A stretch of 64,000 nt of DNA, from the NCBI RefSeq assembly GCF_007828215.1, contig NZ_VIUE01000017.1, positions 59,881 to 123,880 on the forward strand, in the 5' to 3' direction. The translations under genes and the position numbers were made by a program. Shown piece by piece: positions 1 to 10,813 of this stretch (its first letter is position 1; each line of letters begins with the position of its first letter). The stretch comes from Pseudomonas sp. SJZ074. Lineage in GTDB: Bacteria > Pseudomonadota > Gammaproteobacteria > Pseudomonadales > Pseudomonadaceae. A model generated the notes under the pieces. That model ran no database searches. It saw nothing but the letters and a program-made list of their open reading frames with translations, and was not told where the DNA came from.

Positions 1-1512
1 GGCAGCTTTTTCGCAAGCGCTGGGTATCCCTCCGGGGAGATCCATATCGCCCGCTTCGACGCGACGGGGACCTTGGTCTCGTCTTTCGCCAAGGGTGGGG
101 TCCTGGACCTGGCGGCGTCCGTCGGCATTCACCCCGCCAGTATGATCGACGTTTCGCTGCAGGCAGACGGAAAGGTATTGGTCACGGGGCGGGATACCCT
201 GACTCGCGTCAACCAGGACGGTACTCTGGATAGCAGCTTTGCGGACGGCGGCAGCCTGGCCCTGGATGTCCATGCAAACGCCCTCGTCATCCAGGACGAC
301 GGCAAAATCCTTCTGGCGGGTGCCTCGGGCGGCGTGGCGACCGTGATCCGGCTCAACGTCGACGGCTCGCTCGACACCGATTTCGGTCATCAGGGGCAGG
401 TCAGTTGGGGTTCGCAAAGCGCTCCTTTCGCAGTCGCCGACATGATCGTGCTGGCCAACGGCAAGCTGTTGATTGGTGGAAGCCAAGGAACGAGCGCGGA
501 CGGCTATCTGGCCGCCTTGGTTCAGTTGAACGCTGACGGCAGCCTGGACCACAGCTTCGGCAATCCCGACGACGGCTATCACCACCTTGATGGTGGCGGC
601 GATGATGATTTCTTGCTGGGTACCGCCTCGTTCGACGATGCGATTTCGGGCGGTGCCGGTAACGATCTGCTCGATGGTCAGCAAGGTCGTGACCTGCTGA
701 CCGGCGGTGCCGGGACCGATACGTTCCGTTACCAGTCAGTCACGGACAGTTACCGAACCGCAACGGCGGCCCATAGCGACCGAATTACCGACTTCGATCC
801 CAGCACCGATACCGTCGAGCTCTTCTCCCTGGGCTTCCTCGGGCTGGGCGATGGACATGATGGAACGCTGGCGATTCGAGTCAATGAAAGCGGGACGCGG
901 ACCTACCTCAAAAGTTTCGATGCCAACGCAAATGGGGAACGCTTCGAACTGGTTTTCGACGGTGATTTGAGCCAAACGCTGAATGAAACCAACCTTCTGT
1001 TTCAGCGAGCCAGCTTGATGGGTACCGTAGGGGCCGATCGCTTACAAGGCAACGCTCGAGGCGAAATCATCGAAGGGTTGGCGGGCGATGATCGCCTTCA
1101 TGGCGCGCTGGGGAATGACATATTGGTTGGCGGGGAGGGCCGGGACCTGTTGGTGGGGGGCGGCAACAACGATGTGTTCCGCTTCGACGCATTGAGCGAC
1201 AGCTACCGTACCGCGACCGAGAACCACACTGATCGGCTGATTGACTACACCGTGGGTGAAGACAGGATCGATGTGTCCGCCTTGGGCTTTACGCAGTTGG
1301 GAAATGGTTACAACGGCACCTTGGACGTGGTGTTCAATGAAACCAAGAACCTGACGTACTTGAAGAACTATGAAACCGACGCCCATGGGGCTCGATTCGA
1401 GTTGAGCCTGGTAGGGGACCACTCCGGTTACCGGAGCCTGGACATCATCTTCGCCGAGCCGTCGGGAGATGAGGTTTTTCAATTGCTCGGAGTGGCTGAC
1501 CTCTGGGTGTAG
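1..1512 (+). CDS. Secreted delta-60/RTX repeat protein, 3' part only
   Basis: The reading frame is open from base 1, so the start lies outside the window. The visible part begins with about four delta-60-type repeats (pattern DGSLDxxFGxxG, for example DGSLDTDFG and DGSLDHSFG). RTX calcium-binding nonapeptides follow (GGAGNDLLDG, GALGNDILVGG). Two copies of a module of about 110 residues come next, each with DSYRTAT, D(R)ITDF/DRLIDY, LGFxxLGxGxxGTL and TYLK. This module is known from Azotobacter AlgE epimerase R-modules and serralysin C-terminal domains. The C-terminus is short, acidic and hydrophobic, as in type I secretion substrates. The inferred role is an extracellular calcium-binding protein exported by an ABC/T1SS system. 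No enzymatic domain is visible in this part. Confidence 0.85.
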   Translation, partial: GSFFASAGYPSGEIHIARFDATGTLVSSFAKGGVLDLAASVGIHPASMIDVSLQADGKVLVTGRDTLTRVNQDGTLDSSFADGGSLALDVHANALVIQDDGKILLAGASGGVATVIRLNVDGSLDTDFGHQGQVSWGSQSAPFAVADMIVLANGKLLIGGSQGTSADGYLAALVQLNADGSLDHSFGNPDDGYHHLDGGGDDDFLLGTASFDDAISGGAGNDLLDGQQGRDLLTGGAGTDTFRYQSVTDSYRTATAAHSDRITDFDPSTDTVELFSLGFLGLGDGHDGTLAIRVNESGTRTYLKSFDANANGERFELVFDGDLSQTLNETNLLFQRASLMGTVGADRLQGNARGEIIEGLAGDDRLHGALGNDILVGGEGRDLLVGGGNNDVFRFDALSDSYRTATENHTDRLIDYTVGEDRIDVSALGFTQLGNGYNGTLDVVFNETKNLTYLKNYETDAHGARFELSLVGDHSGYRSLDIIFAEPSGDEVFQLLGVADLWV

Positions 1513-1671
1513 TCGCCTTTTCGCCTTTCGCTTTGTGTCCGGTTTTGTAAGGGAGGCAAGTCCACTTTCATTTTCATGGAAGAACGACTCGTTGTAGATC
1601 GAGAAGTGGGATCAGGTCTTGCCTACCGGTACAGACTTCGAGCCACTACTGATCGTGTGACTCGCAGCCCT

Positions 1672-3297
1672 TCAGACGCTGAACCGCCGCAGAATCACTT
1701 CCAGTCCGTTGGACATTGCCTTGAGTTCCTGGGTCGTTCGCACGATCCCTCCCTGGGCGGCGGCGTTCTCTTCGACACTTTGCGCCATTTTTTCGACGTT
1801 GCGCGCGACCTGCTCACTGGCTGCGCGCTGTTCCTGCAACGACAACGAAATGAAACTGACGGCCGCAAGGGATTCGTCCAGCGCGCTCTTGATCCTGTTC
1901 ATGGACTCGCCTGCGCTTTCGACCAGTTTCTGACCATGGATTACGCGCTCGGAGCCTGCGGCCATGCTCTCTTTGGCTTTGTGCATGCCGTTTTGAATCG
2001 TGCTGACCAACGTGACGATTTCTGTGGTGGATTGAGCCGTGCGGGCGGCCAGGCCGCGAACTTCATCTGCTACCACCGCAAAACCACGGCCTTGTTCGCC
2101 GGCTCGGGCCGCTTCGATGGCGGCATTCAACGCAAGAAGATTGGTCTGTTCAGCGATGCCCCGGATCACACCGACAATCAGGCTGATGTCGTTCGACTGA
2201 ATAGCCAACTGATCGATATCGGATGAGCTTTGCGCAACCAGATTGGCAATGTGTCCCATCTCCTGGATGGACTCGTGCATCACCGCCATGCCGTCATCGG
2301 TGATTTGTCCCGCTTTCTGTGTGGTGCTCTGGGCCTGTTTTGCGTTGTCGGCAATATGGGTGATGCTCACGGAAAGCTGCTCTACCGTGGCGGCCATGGA
2401 CGAGGCTGTCTCGCTTTGCAGGGCGGCGCTGCTCATTCCCTGTTCGGAAGACGCCGACAATTGCAGGGTGGTACCCTCGATCTGCTCGGAAGCGTGGCCG
2501 ATCTTACCGATCATTTCGCGCAGGCTATGGCGCATAGCCTGAACGGAGTGCAGAACCCCGGTCGACGGCTGTCGCTTATCCAGCTGTGTACCGGCCAGTT
2601 TTCCTTGGGCGATGTTCGAGCTGATGGCGGCGAGTTCTGTGGGTTCAGCACCGAGTTGGCGGCTCAGCAGCCTGGAAAAGTACAACCCGTAAGCTGCACC
2701 GGTGGCCAGCGCCAAGAGCAGAATCAATAGGCTGAGTTTGAGGTAAAAGGTGTAGGCGATCTGCTGCTGATCGAACTGGCTTTTGGCTTCGACCAGTTGC
2801 ACTTCGATCAGCTCGGAGAATTTGGCTGACAAGGGGTCAATCAGTGGATACAACTGATCGGTCGCAAAGCGTGCGATACCTGCATCGTCGTTCTGACGCA
2901 ACATGCCCTGCAAGTTTTGCAATGGCCCGCGAGAGGCTTCCATCAGCGGCTCGATTTGCGCGATCAGATGCGTTTCCGCCGGGATCAGTTGCGTCGATCT
3001 ATAGGCTTGCCATGTTTGATCGATTTCCCGCTGGGCTTGCTCTATACGGGTCAGCGATTCGGCTTTGGTAAAGGTGCCGTTCCGCGTCTTGTGGGTGGCG
3101 TCAACGATGTCCACGGCGTACAGGTCAGCAATTCTCTTCAAGTCCCTCAGGGGTACGACTCGATCGAGATAGACTGTCTCCAGGCTGCGTACAGCGGATT
3201 GCATTCCAAAGAGTCCGAGGCCGCCGACACACAACAGACCAAACAGTAACGAGCCAGTGAGCAATAGGAGATGGGTCCTGATTTTCCAGTTTTGCAT
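1672..3297 (-). CDS. Methyl-accepting chemotaxis protein (4HB sensor)
   Basis: A transmembrane chemoreceptor of 541 residues that would signal to CheA/CheW at the cell pole. It has an N-terminal membrane helix (residues about 10-30) and a periplasmic helical domain of about 150 residues that fits the four-helix-bundle sensor class. A second membrane helix lies at about 190-210, followed by a HAMP-like region. The cytoplasmic signalling hairpin contains EQTNLLALNAAIEAARAGE and GRGFAVVADEVR. No C-terminal CheR-binding pentapeptide is present. The ligand cannot be told from sequence. The gene stands alone, tail-to-tail with the secreted repeat protein. Confidence 0.95.
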   Translation of the reverse strand: MQNWKIRTHLLLLTGSLLFGLLCVGGLGLFGMQSAVRSLETVYLDRVVPLRDLKRIADLYAVDIVDATHKTRNGTFTKAESLTRIEQAQREIDQTWQAYRSTQLIPAETHLIAQIEPLMEASRGPLQNLQGMLRQNDDAGIARFATDQLYPLIDPLSAKFSELIEVQLVEAKSQFDQQQIAYTFYLKLSLLILLLALATGAAYGLYFSRLLSRQLGAEPTELAAISSNIAQGKLAGTQLDKRQPSTGVLHSVQAMRHSLREMIGKIGHASEQIEGTTLQLSASSEQGMSSAALQSETASSMAATVEQLSVSITHIADNAKQAQSTTQKAGQITDDGMAVMHESIQEMGHIANLVAQSSSDIDQLAIQSNDISLIVGVIRGIAEQTNLLALNAAIEAARAGEQGRGFAVVADEVRGLAARTAQSTTEIVTLVSTIQNGMHKAKESMAAGSERVIHGQKLVESAGESMNRIKSALDESLAAVSFISLSLQEQRAASEQVARNVEKMAQSVEENAAAQGGIVRTTQELKAMSNGLEVILRRFSV

Positions 3298-3642
3298 ATT
3301 CCATTATTCCTGATCACCTGGATCGGGTTTCTGATCGAAAGGGCAGAGCCAGGTGTTGCATGCCCAATGAAGGCAGAATGATATCGTGTTCCGTGTGATC
3401 TAAAGTGAAGGAACGGCGACCCCGCCTTGCCTGATTACGCCGGCTGTCACTTATGCGGCAGCAACTCGTCATTCTGACTCGATCTTGATCGATCAAAAGT
3501 AGTCCTTCGAAAAGTCTGGAAAATTAGAGGTAATTTGCGGCGATACCGCATTCCTGAGAGGAATACCTCCATAAAAAACATGAATTTTATTTAAATCGCT
3601 GGATCTTTTAACGTGCTCCATCCTGCATATGGAGATGTCGCT
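3298..3642. other. Intergenic region between two divergent genes
   Basis: These 345 bases separate the divergent receptor and glutathione-transferase genes and should hold both promoters. The right half is AT-rich. A 60-codon minus-strand frame inside it is rich in Arg and Ser and has no good ribosome-binding site, so I do not call it. No REP or terminator hairpin is seen. Confidence 0.6.
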
Positions 3643-4275
3643 ATGAATGACCCAAGACTGCGCCTTTACGTTGACGCTCAGTTCACCAGCCCTTACGCGC
3701 TGTCATGTTTTGTGACATTGCGAGAAAAGGGAATAGAGTTCGAAATGAATACTTTGAACTTGGACGCACTGGAGAATCAGACAGACGACTACGCCCGTCT
3801 TTCGCTGACGCAAAGAGTGCCCACCCTCATACACGGCGACTTTGCGCTGTCGGAATCATCGGCAATCACTGAATACCTGGAAGATGTGTTCCCCCAGACG
3901 CCTGTGTACCCACGGCTCCCACAGAAGCGCGCCGTGGCGAGGCAAATTCAAGCGTGGCTACGCAGTGATCTGCTCCCCATCCGCCAGGAGCGCTCTACTC
4001 TCGTTGTGTTCTATGGCCACAAATACGGCCCTTTGTCAGCGTCGGCTGAGTCTGCCAGGCAAAAGTTGGTTGATGCTGCTCAACGGCTGCTTTCCGATAG
4101 TCCGGACTACATTTTTGGTCAATGGTCTATCGCCGATGTTGATCTCGCATTAATGCTGAATCGGTTGATACTCAATGGAGATACTGTACCCGCTCAACTG
4201 GAAGACTATGCTCATCGCCAATGGCAGCGCCCAACAGTGCAAGAGTGGATCAAGCTGCAACGACCTCGAATATAG
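3643..4275 (+). CDS. yfcF: Glutathione S-transferase, YfcF type
   Basis: A soluble thiol transferase of 210 residues. The N-terminal thioredoxin-like half (about 1-85) has the SPYALS region in the position of the family's active site and the conserved ELSESSAI-like motif (ALSESSAITEYLED) that binds glutathione. The helical C-terminal half carries ARQIQAWLRSDLLPIRQER and WSIADVDLALMLNRL, which match the E. coli YfcF pattern closely. YfcF has glutathione-dependent peroxidase/transferase activity. The ATG at 3643 is chosen over an upstream GTG at 3613 because GGAG lies about 8 bases before it. Confidence 0.85.
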   Translation: MNDPRLRLYVDAQFTSPYALSCFVTLREKGIEFEMNTLNLDALENQTDDYARLSLTQRVPTLIHGDFALSESSAITEYLEDVFPQTPVYPRLPQKRAVARQIQAWLRSDLLPIRQERSTLVVFYGHKYGPLSASAESARQKLVDAAQRLLSDSPDYIFGQWSIADVDLALMLNRLILNGDTVPAQLEDYAHRQWQRPTVQEWIKLQRPRI

Positions 4276-4411
4276 CGGTTGCTAAATGGCCGATTGCTAC
4301 CGCCCACATGAACCATAGCCTGGGGGTGCCTGGGCATGGCGTTTCGGGGGGCGGATGGGTTCCAATTCCTGAGGGCAGTTCCAAGGCCTCAATGGGGGCC
4401 GCTTCGCAGTC

Positions 4412-4438
4412 CAGCGGGGATGAATCCCCTCGCCACAC
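4412..4438. repeat. Degenerate copy of the GGCGAGGGGAT palindrome
   Basis: GGGGATGAATCCCCTCGCCACA retains the right arm of the palindrome that is intact at 10771, 19713 and 34077, but its left arm has decayed. It lies between the transferase and PhyH genes. Confidence 0.5.
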
Positions 4439-4457
4439 AAGGATACCTGCCAGCGCC

Positions 4458-5138
4458 ATGATCAGCCCCAATCAGCTCCACCAGAATGGTTACGTCCTCC
4501 TGCACCGAGCGATCCCAAGCGAGTGGCTCGCAGGGCTGCGTAGCGTATTCGACGCGGGCGTAAAACCCTCGGATCAATGGCCGACTCCCCGTGGCTGGGA
4601 CTGGCGTCACTCCCTGCTGGATTGCGATCCAACGATCCGGGCGGTGTGCCGTCTGCCGCCGTTGCTGGCAGCGGTGGGCGAGCTGATCGGCGAGCGGTTC
4701 TTTCTCGCGCAGGTGGAAGGACGCGAGCCCTTGGCCGGTGGCGGTCATCAGCCGTTGCACCGCGACCTGTCGGCCCAGCGGCCAGGCGACACGGCGGTCG
4801 CCCTGGCTTTTTTCGATGACTATGGTCCCGAGAACGGTGCGACGCGTATCGTGCCCGGCAGCCATCGCCCGCCGCCGGAAACGCCGCCCTTTGACTTCGC
4901 TGACGAGTCCCATTCCGTGCAGCTTTCCGGGTGTGCCGGCGACATCCTGGTGTTTGATGCCGAGCTGGTCCATGGGGCCGGTCTGAACGTAAGTGGGGCA
5001 CGACGTCGCTCGATCCTGATCGGCTATTTTTCGGAGCGGCTCTATGCGTCGCACTTGGAGACAGCGCATTTGCGCAATATCCGGATGGACACGAGCGAGC
5101 GATTCGAGCCTGCCGATTTTGTGTTTGGTGCGATGTAG
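4458..5138 (+). CDS. Phytanoyl-CoA dioxygenase (PhyH) family protein
   Basis: A probable Fe(II)/2-oxoglutarate-dependent hydroxylase of 226 residues with an unknown small-molecule substrate. The iron-binding facial triad is visible as HRD (His101, Asp103) and a distal His172 in ELVHGAG, followed by an Arg cluster (ARRRS, about 181-184) suited to bind 2-oxoglutarate. GATRIVPGSHRP is a typical PhyH signature. The frame stays open upstream to about 4221, but that part overlaps the transferase gene and has non-protein composition. ATG 4458 (MISPNQL) is the sensible start, with AAGGA a little far upstream. Confidence 0.85.
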   Translation: MISPNQLHQNGYVLLHRAIPSEWLAGLRSVFDAGVKPSDQWPTPRGWDWRHSLLDCDPTIRAVCRLPPLLAAVGELIGERFFLAQVEGREPLAGGGHQPLHRDLSAQRPGDTAVALAFFDDYGPENGATRIVPGSHRPPPETPPFDFADESHSVQLSGCAGDILVFDAELVHGAGLNVSGARRRSILIGYFSERLYASHLETAHLRNIRMDTSERFEPADFVFGAM

Positions 5139-5534
5139 CTGATCGCCTGCACACGGAAGTCGATTGCCTGTTCTCATGTCGGTACATATGTGGTCAGCCA
5201 GGCTCCTGGTCTGCTGAGACGCAATCTCACGGGCGCTGAGATCCACGTCTTCCCAGTGCAAGCCACCTGCACCGCTCGGATGTGCTGGTGTTGTCGGTAC
5301 CGCTGCCAGTGCTATCAATGTGTTCCAGGCGTCTTGTTGTGCCGGGGTCAAGGGCGTGCCGTTGAGTCCGGCGTATTTGGCCTCCATTGCCAGTTCATCG
5401 AATTCCGGCAGCGCCATGCCTGCTCCGGGCGGCGATCCGACGATAGCGGTGGGCCTGCTGGCATGGGGTGTTGGATGTGCTACCGCCATCGCGAGCAGGG
5501 TTCGCTCGAACCAAAAGCAGAGCCTCGGGGTTCC
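5139..5534. other. Region without a clear gene; possible gene remnant on minus strand
   Basis: No confident gene is seen here. On the minus strand a frame from about 5489, or ATG 5417 with GGAG 6 bases upstream, begins with protein-like sequence (MALPEFDELAMEAKYAGLNG, then LTPAQQDAWNTLIALAAVP). It then runs on antisense into the PhyH gene until 4389, which suggests a decayed or frameshifted gene of unknown family. A degenerate half REP (CGCCATCGCGAGCAGGGTTC) lies near 5486-5510. Confidence 0.3.
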
Positions 5535-6164
5535 TTAGTGACTCATTCCCTTGAGCCGCTCCGACATCTTGACCAACGCCGCCAACGAGTCCGCCTCCAT
5601 CTTGCGCATCAACGCGCCGCGCCGGACTTTCACGGTCACTTCGCTCAACCCCAAGCGCCCGGCCACTTGCTTGTTCAGCAAGCCTGACACCACGAGTTCC
5701 ATCACCTCCCGTTCGCCGTCGGTGAGGCTGTCATAGCGTCGTTTCAAATCATCCATCACCGCGTCCGCCTTGCGCCGTTCCCTGTCCTGGTTCAGGCCCT
5801 GGCTGATGGCGTCCAGCAGGTCCTGTTCGCGAAACGGTTTGGTCAAGAATTCCAATGCTCCAGCCTTCATGGCTTTCACCGACATGGGTATGTCGCCATG
5901 GGCGGTGATGAAGATCACCGGGAGTGGCAGGTTCAAGCGGGCCATTTCCTGCTGGAAATCCAGCCCGCTCATCCCCGGCATGCGCACGTCGAGGATCAGG
6001 CAGGCGGGAATGTCCGGCAGCGTGGCGTCCCTGAATTCACGCGCCGAGGCGAAGGCCATGCTCGGCAGGTTCACCGAGGCCAGCAGGTCTTGAAGCGAGG
6101 CGCGTACGGAGTTGTCGTCGTCGACGATGTAGACCATCGATTCGGCAAGATCGGGCTCAGTCAT
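5535..6164 (-). CDS. LuxR/FixJ-family response regulator
   Basis: A two-component transcription factor of 209 residues. The receiver domain (about 10-125) shows the acidic pair DDD at 15-17, the phospho-acceptor Asp59 in LILDVRMPGMSG, Thr in FITAHGD and Lys in FLTKPF. A LuxR-type helix-turn-helix (about 145-205) contains LTDGEREVMELVVSGLLNKQ and LGLSEVTVKVRRG. It overlaps the stop of the upstream kinase gene by 8 bases, so the two are translationally coupled partners. GGGAATCCG precedes the ATG. Likely targets are nearby, possibly the ABC transporter genes, but that is inference from position. Confidence 0.92.
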   Translation of the reverse strand: MTEPDLAESMVYIVDDDNSVRASLQDLLASVNLPSMAFASAREFRDATLPDIPACLILDVRMPGMSGLDFQQEMARLNLPLPVIFITAHGDIPMSVKAMKAGALEFLTKPFREQDLLDAISQGLNQDRERRKADAVMDDLKRRYDSLTDGEREVMELVVSGLLNKQVAGRLGLSEVTVKVRRGALMRKMEADSLAALVKMSERLKGMSH

Positions 6165-7209
6165 CGGATTCCCTTGTCACGGCCGGCAGGGTGAAGTGGA
6201 AGGTTGCACCGGATTGCGGGTTGCTGGACACCCAGATGCGCCCGTCGTGGGCCTCGATGATCGAGCGGCTGATGGCCAGGCCCATGCCCATGCCGTCGGG
6301 CTTGGTGCTGTAGAACGCATCGAATGCCCGCTCGTGGTCGTTTCCGGACAGACCCTTGCCCTGGTCGGACACGGAAAACAGCAATTGCTGACCGGACTCC
6401 AGCTCGGCATGAAATGCCAGGATGCGATCATCGGCCTCGACCTGGCGCATCGCGTCGATCCCATTCATGGCCAGGTTCAATATCACCTGTTGGATCTGCA
6501 CTTCATCCGCCAGCATCGGTGGCAGGCCTTCCTGGATATGCACGCGCAGTGTGATGCCTTGCTCGTTCAGTTCTCCGGCCAAGAGTCGCAGGGCGGTATT
6601 GACCGTGTCGGCGACGTTCAGCCATTGCTTGGTGGGGGTCTGGTGCCGGGCCATGCCGCGCAGGCGGGTGATGATTTCACTGGCCCGATGAGTATCAGCG
6701 ATGATGCGTTCCACCGCCAGGCGGGCCTTGGGCAGGTTGGGTGGCTCCGTCGCCATCCAGCGCAGGCAGGCGCCGCTGCTGTTGGCAACGGCAGCCAGGG
6801 GCTGGTTCACTTCGTGGGCGATGGAGGCGGCGAGTTCGCCGAGCATGTTGACCCGGGCGATGTGCGCCAGGTGAGCGCGGGTACGATGCACGGTTTCGAT
6901 GGCAGCGGACAGGCGCAGGGCCAGGTAGGTCGTGCCGGCGATGGCGGCGAGGCTGATCAGCACGTTGATCTGGCCGGCCTCGGAGTCACCGAAGCGGGTC
7001 AGCCGATAGCTGAGGATCGTCAACACCATGCAGATGAACGACACACCCGCGACCGCACGCGCCGGCAGCATCCTCACGGCAATCAGCACCACGCCGATCT
7101 GGAAGACCCCCACGGCGATCTCGAGATCGGTGAGGGTGTCTATCGCCGCGATGCCGAGCGCCAGCCCCAGCAGAAGCAGCAGGCGCAGCGCCCATTGAGT
7201 CTTTCTCAT
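6157..7209 (-). CDS. Membrane sensor histidine kinase
   Basis: A 350-residue sensor kinase for the adjacent FixJ-type regulator. Three or four membrane helices fill the first 100 residues, with almost no periplasmic loop, so it probably senses within or at the membrane. The phosphorylated His132 lies in ASIAHEVNQPL. The ATPase domain has the N box (NLAMNGIDAM), G1 (DQGKGL) and G2 (GMGMGLAISRSI). The architecture resembles small FixL/TodS-type kinases that lack a PAS domain. The signal is unknown. Confidence 0.92.
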   Translation of the reverse strand: MRKTQWALRLLLLLGLALGIAAIDTLTDLEIAVGVFQIGVVLIAVRMLPARAVAGVSFICMVLTILSYRLTRFGDSEAGQINVLISLAAIAGTTYLALRLSAAIETVHRTRAHLAHIARVNMLGELAASIAHEVNQPLAAVANSSGACLRWMATEPPNLPKARLAVERIIADTHRASEIITRLRGMARHQTPTKQWLNVADTVNTALRLLAGELNEQGITLRVHIQEGLPPMLADEVQIQQVILNLAMNGIDAMRQVEADDRILAFHAELESGQQLLFSVSDQGKGLSGNDHERAFDAFYSTKPDGMGMGLAISRSIIEAHDGRIWVSSNPQSGATFHFTLPAVTRESDD

Positions 7210-7269
7210 TGAATATTCATCTCGTGTCGCTCGATCCGGCCGGGCTTCGACCTTGTCATTTGAATCACC

Positions 7270-8585
7270 TCAGGACGGATTGTCCAGGCTGAACTGATCG
7301 GCCACTTCATCGTAGGCGAACAGCTCTGCGTAGCGTCCCCATTGCGTGACACAGTCCAGGGTATGGGTGGCGTCGTGCTCGGACATGAAGTCCTCCAGTT
7401 GATCGCGGAAACGTCGGGCGGGTGCCGTGCGGGTAGGGCGGTCGTCCAGCACTCTTCGTACATGACCCACCAGCGGTACATACCGGAGCAGGTGCCGGGC
7501 GAACAGCTGCTTGCGCTCATCGACATCTGATTCGGCATAGCGGTGCCCGGCGGGGAGCAGGGTAAGGATCCCATCGTGGAGGTCGGCGAAACGCATCAGC
7601 TGCAGCACCTCGGCCACCGGAAAAAGATCGGCGTCGCTGTAGCGCAGCGCCCCGGCCAGTTCCCGCAGATCGGCCTGGCCGTCAAAGGGGTGATCCTGGA
7701 CCGCCTCGATCAACCCGGCCAGTGCGTTGGTGGAGATCGACGGCAAGACCATGCCCACGCCGCTGCCGGCAAACACACCCTGGGGCAGAGAGTCTGAACG
7801 CCCACCGCCGGCCATCTGTACATAGATATGCTCCACCAGAGCCTGGAACGCCGGGTCGGAGCGATTGCGCGGCTGGTTGAGGCCGACATTGATTTCCTTC
7901 ATGACGCGCCCCGGATTGGAGGAAAAAATCAGTATCCGGTCGCACATCAGCACGGCTTCTTCGATGTTATGGGTGACCAGCATGATCGACTTGATCGGCA
8001 TCCGTCCCTCGCGCCACAGGTCCAGCAGATCGGTGCGCAGGGTTTCGGCGGTGAGCACGTCCAGGGCGGAAAACGGCTCGTCCATCAACAGTACATCCGG
8101 GGTGACCACCAACGCCCGCGCCAGGCCGACCCGTTGGCGCATGCCGCCGGACAGCTCCTTCGGGAAGGCGCTTTCAAAGCCGTCGAGGCCGATCATGTCG
8201 ATGGCGGCCAGGGCCCGTCGGCGGCGCTCGGGCACCGGTACGTTCAAGGCTTCGAGGCCGACCTCGACGTTCTGCAGCACCGTCAGCCAGGGGAACAGGG
8301 CAAAGCTCTGGAACACCATGCGCACCGAGCTCGGTAGTCCCTGGGCATCGACCGGAAGATCGATCACACCGGCGGTGGGTGAGATCAGACCTGCGATAGC
8401 GCGCAGCAAGGTCGACTTTCCAGACCCTGAGCGGCCCAGCAGGCCGACGATTTCCCCCTCGTCCAGGCGCATGCGGACGTCATCCAGGACTCGCCGTTCG
8501 GCGCCTCCGGCCGAGCCATAGACATGTCCCACTTGCTGCACGTCGACCAGGCAGCGTTTCTCCATCATTTGCATTGGATTCATCC

Positions 8586-8589
<4 letters not shown>
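7270..8589 (-). CDS. ABC transporter ATPase with AAA-associated C-terminal domain (NitT/TauT type)
   Basis: The 439-residue ATPase of an importer for a small anion or organic solute. Walker A is GRSGSGKST, the signature is LSGGMRQRV and Walker B is VLLMDEPFSALD. After about residue 275 there is an extra domain of about 140 residues found in a subset of nitrate/sulfonate/taurine-type ATPases (AAA-associated C-terminal domain). Its start overlaps the permease stop by 4 bases, and several closely spaced ATGs (MRMNPMQMM) make the exact start uncertain. The substrate is not evident. Confidence 0.9.
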
Positions 8590-10325
<1,736 letters not shown>

Positions 10326-10676
10326 CGAGCACCTCTTTTATATCGTCGGTGTTTGAGTGCGGCGAGATTAAGTCCGGCCTTCGACGATGGCCACTGAGAT
10401 TAAGGGCGGGAAAATATACGTTGGTATATCGATGAGATCTGATCCGGTTTTTTTGCTGGCAGGTGCGGCTGTAATGCCACCTGATTCCCGAGCCAGAATA
10501 CGGCGGGTGTTCATCGATAGCGCGTTCACCTCTGGACCCTGTGGGAGCGAGCCTGCTCGCGATGGCGTCGGCACAGCCAACCTCCTTGCCGACTGACAGG
10601 CCGCTATCGCGAGCAGGCTCGCTCCCACAGGGGTTGTGAGGTGGCTGCTTGCTGTGTATTTCTTTCAGGAGCGCTT
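10326..10676. other. Intergenic region with promoter for the ABC operon and a REP pair
   Basis: These 351 bases lie upstream of the permease gene. The part next to it is AT-rich and should hold its promoter. A REP inverted pair fills 10537-10632, just before the ribosome-binding site of the small frame at 10677. No other gene is seen. Confidence 0.6.
10537..10632. repeat. REP inverted pair
   Basis: Left arm GTGGGAGCGAGCCTGCTCGC and right arm GCGAGCAGGCTCGCTCCCAC enclose about 50 bases, the usual paired REP arrangement of fluorescent pseudomonads. Confidence 0.9.
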
Positions 10677-10760
10677 ATGACGAAGATGGCAATTTTTCTG
10701 GGTGGTTTCCTGGCGTTGACCCTGTTGATTGGTGTGCTTGCGACGATTCCGCCGGTGTAG
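10677..10760 (+). CDS. Possible 27-residue membrane peptide
   Basis: A short frame, MTKMAIFLGGFLALTLLIGV then LATIPPV, preceded by a good AGGAG 7 bases before the ATG. It would make a single transmembrane helix with a positively charged N-terminus. It sits convergent to cheB, with a strong palindrome (10771-10800) directly after the stop that could end both transcripts. I do not know a function. The start signal, hydrophobicity and spacing support it, but its size makes chance possible. Confidence 0.5.
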   Translation: MTKMAIFLGGFLALTLLIGVLATIPPV

Positions 10761-10770
10761 GAATCGCTTT

Positions 10771-10800
10771 TGTGGCGAGGGGATAAATCCCCTCGCCACA
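10771..10800. repeat. Perfect 30-base palindrome, possible bidirectional terminator
   Basis: Arms TGTGGCGAGGGGA and TCCCCTCGCCACA flank a TAAA loop. It lies just after the stop of cheB (minus strand) and the small plus-strand frame. The same element recurs at 19713 and, with one mismatch, at 34077. Confidence 0.85.
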
Positions 10801-10813
10801 GGGTTTCTCATGA

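Noticed and set aside
3314..3496. 60-codon minus-strand frame upstream of the receptor
   Set aside because: No ribosome-binding site and Arg/Ser-heavy composition.
6196..7212. Plus-strand frame opposite the histidine kinase
   Set aside because: Antisense shadow; all kinase motifs lie on the minus strand.
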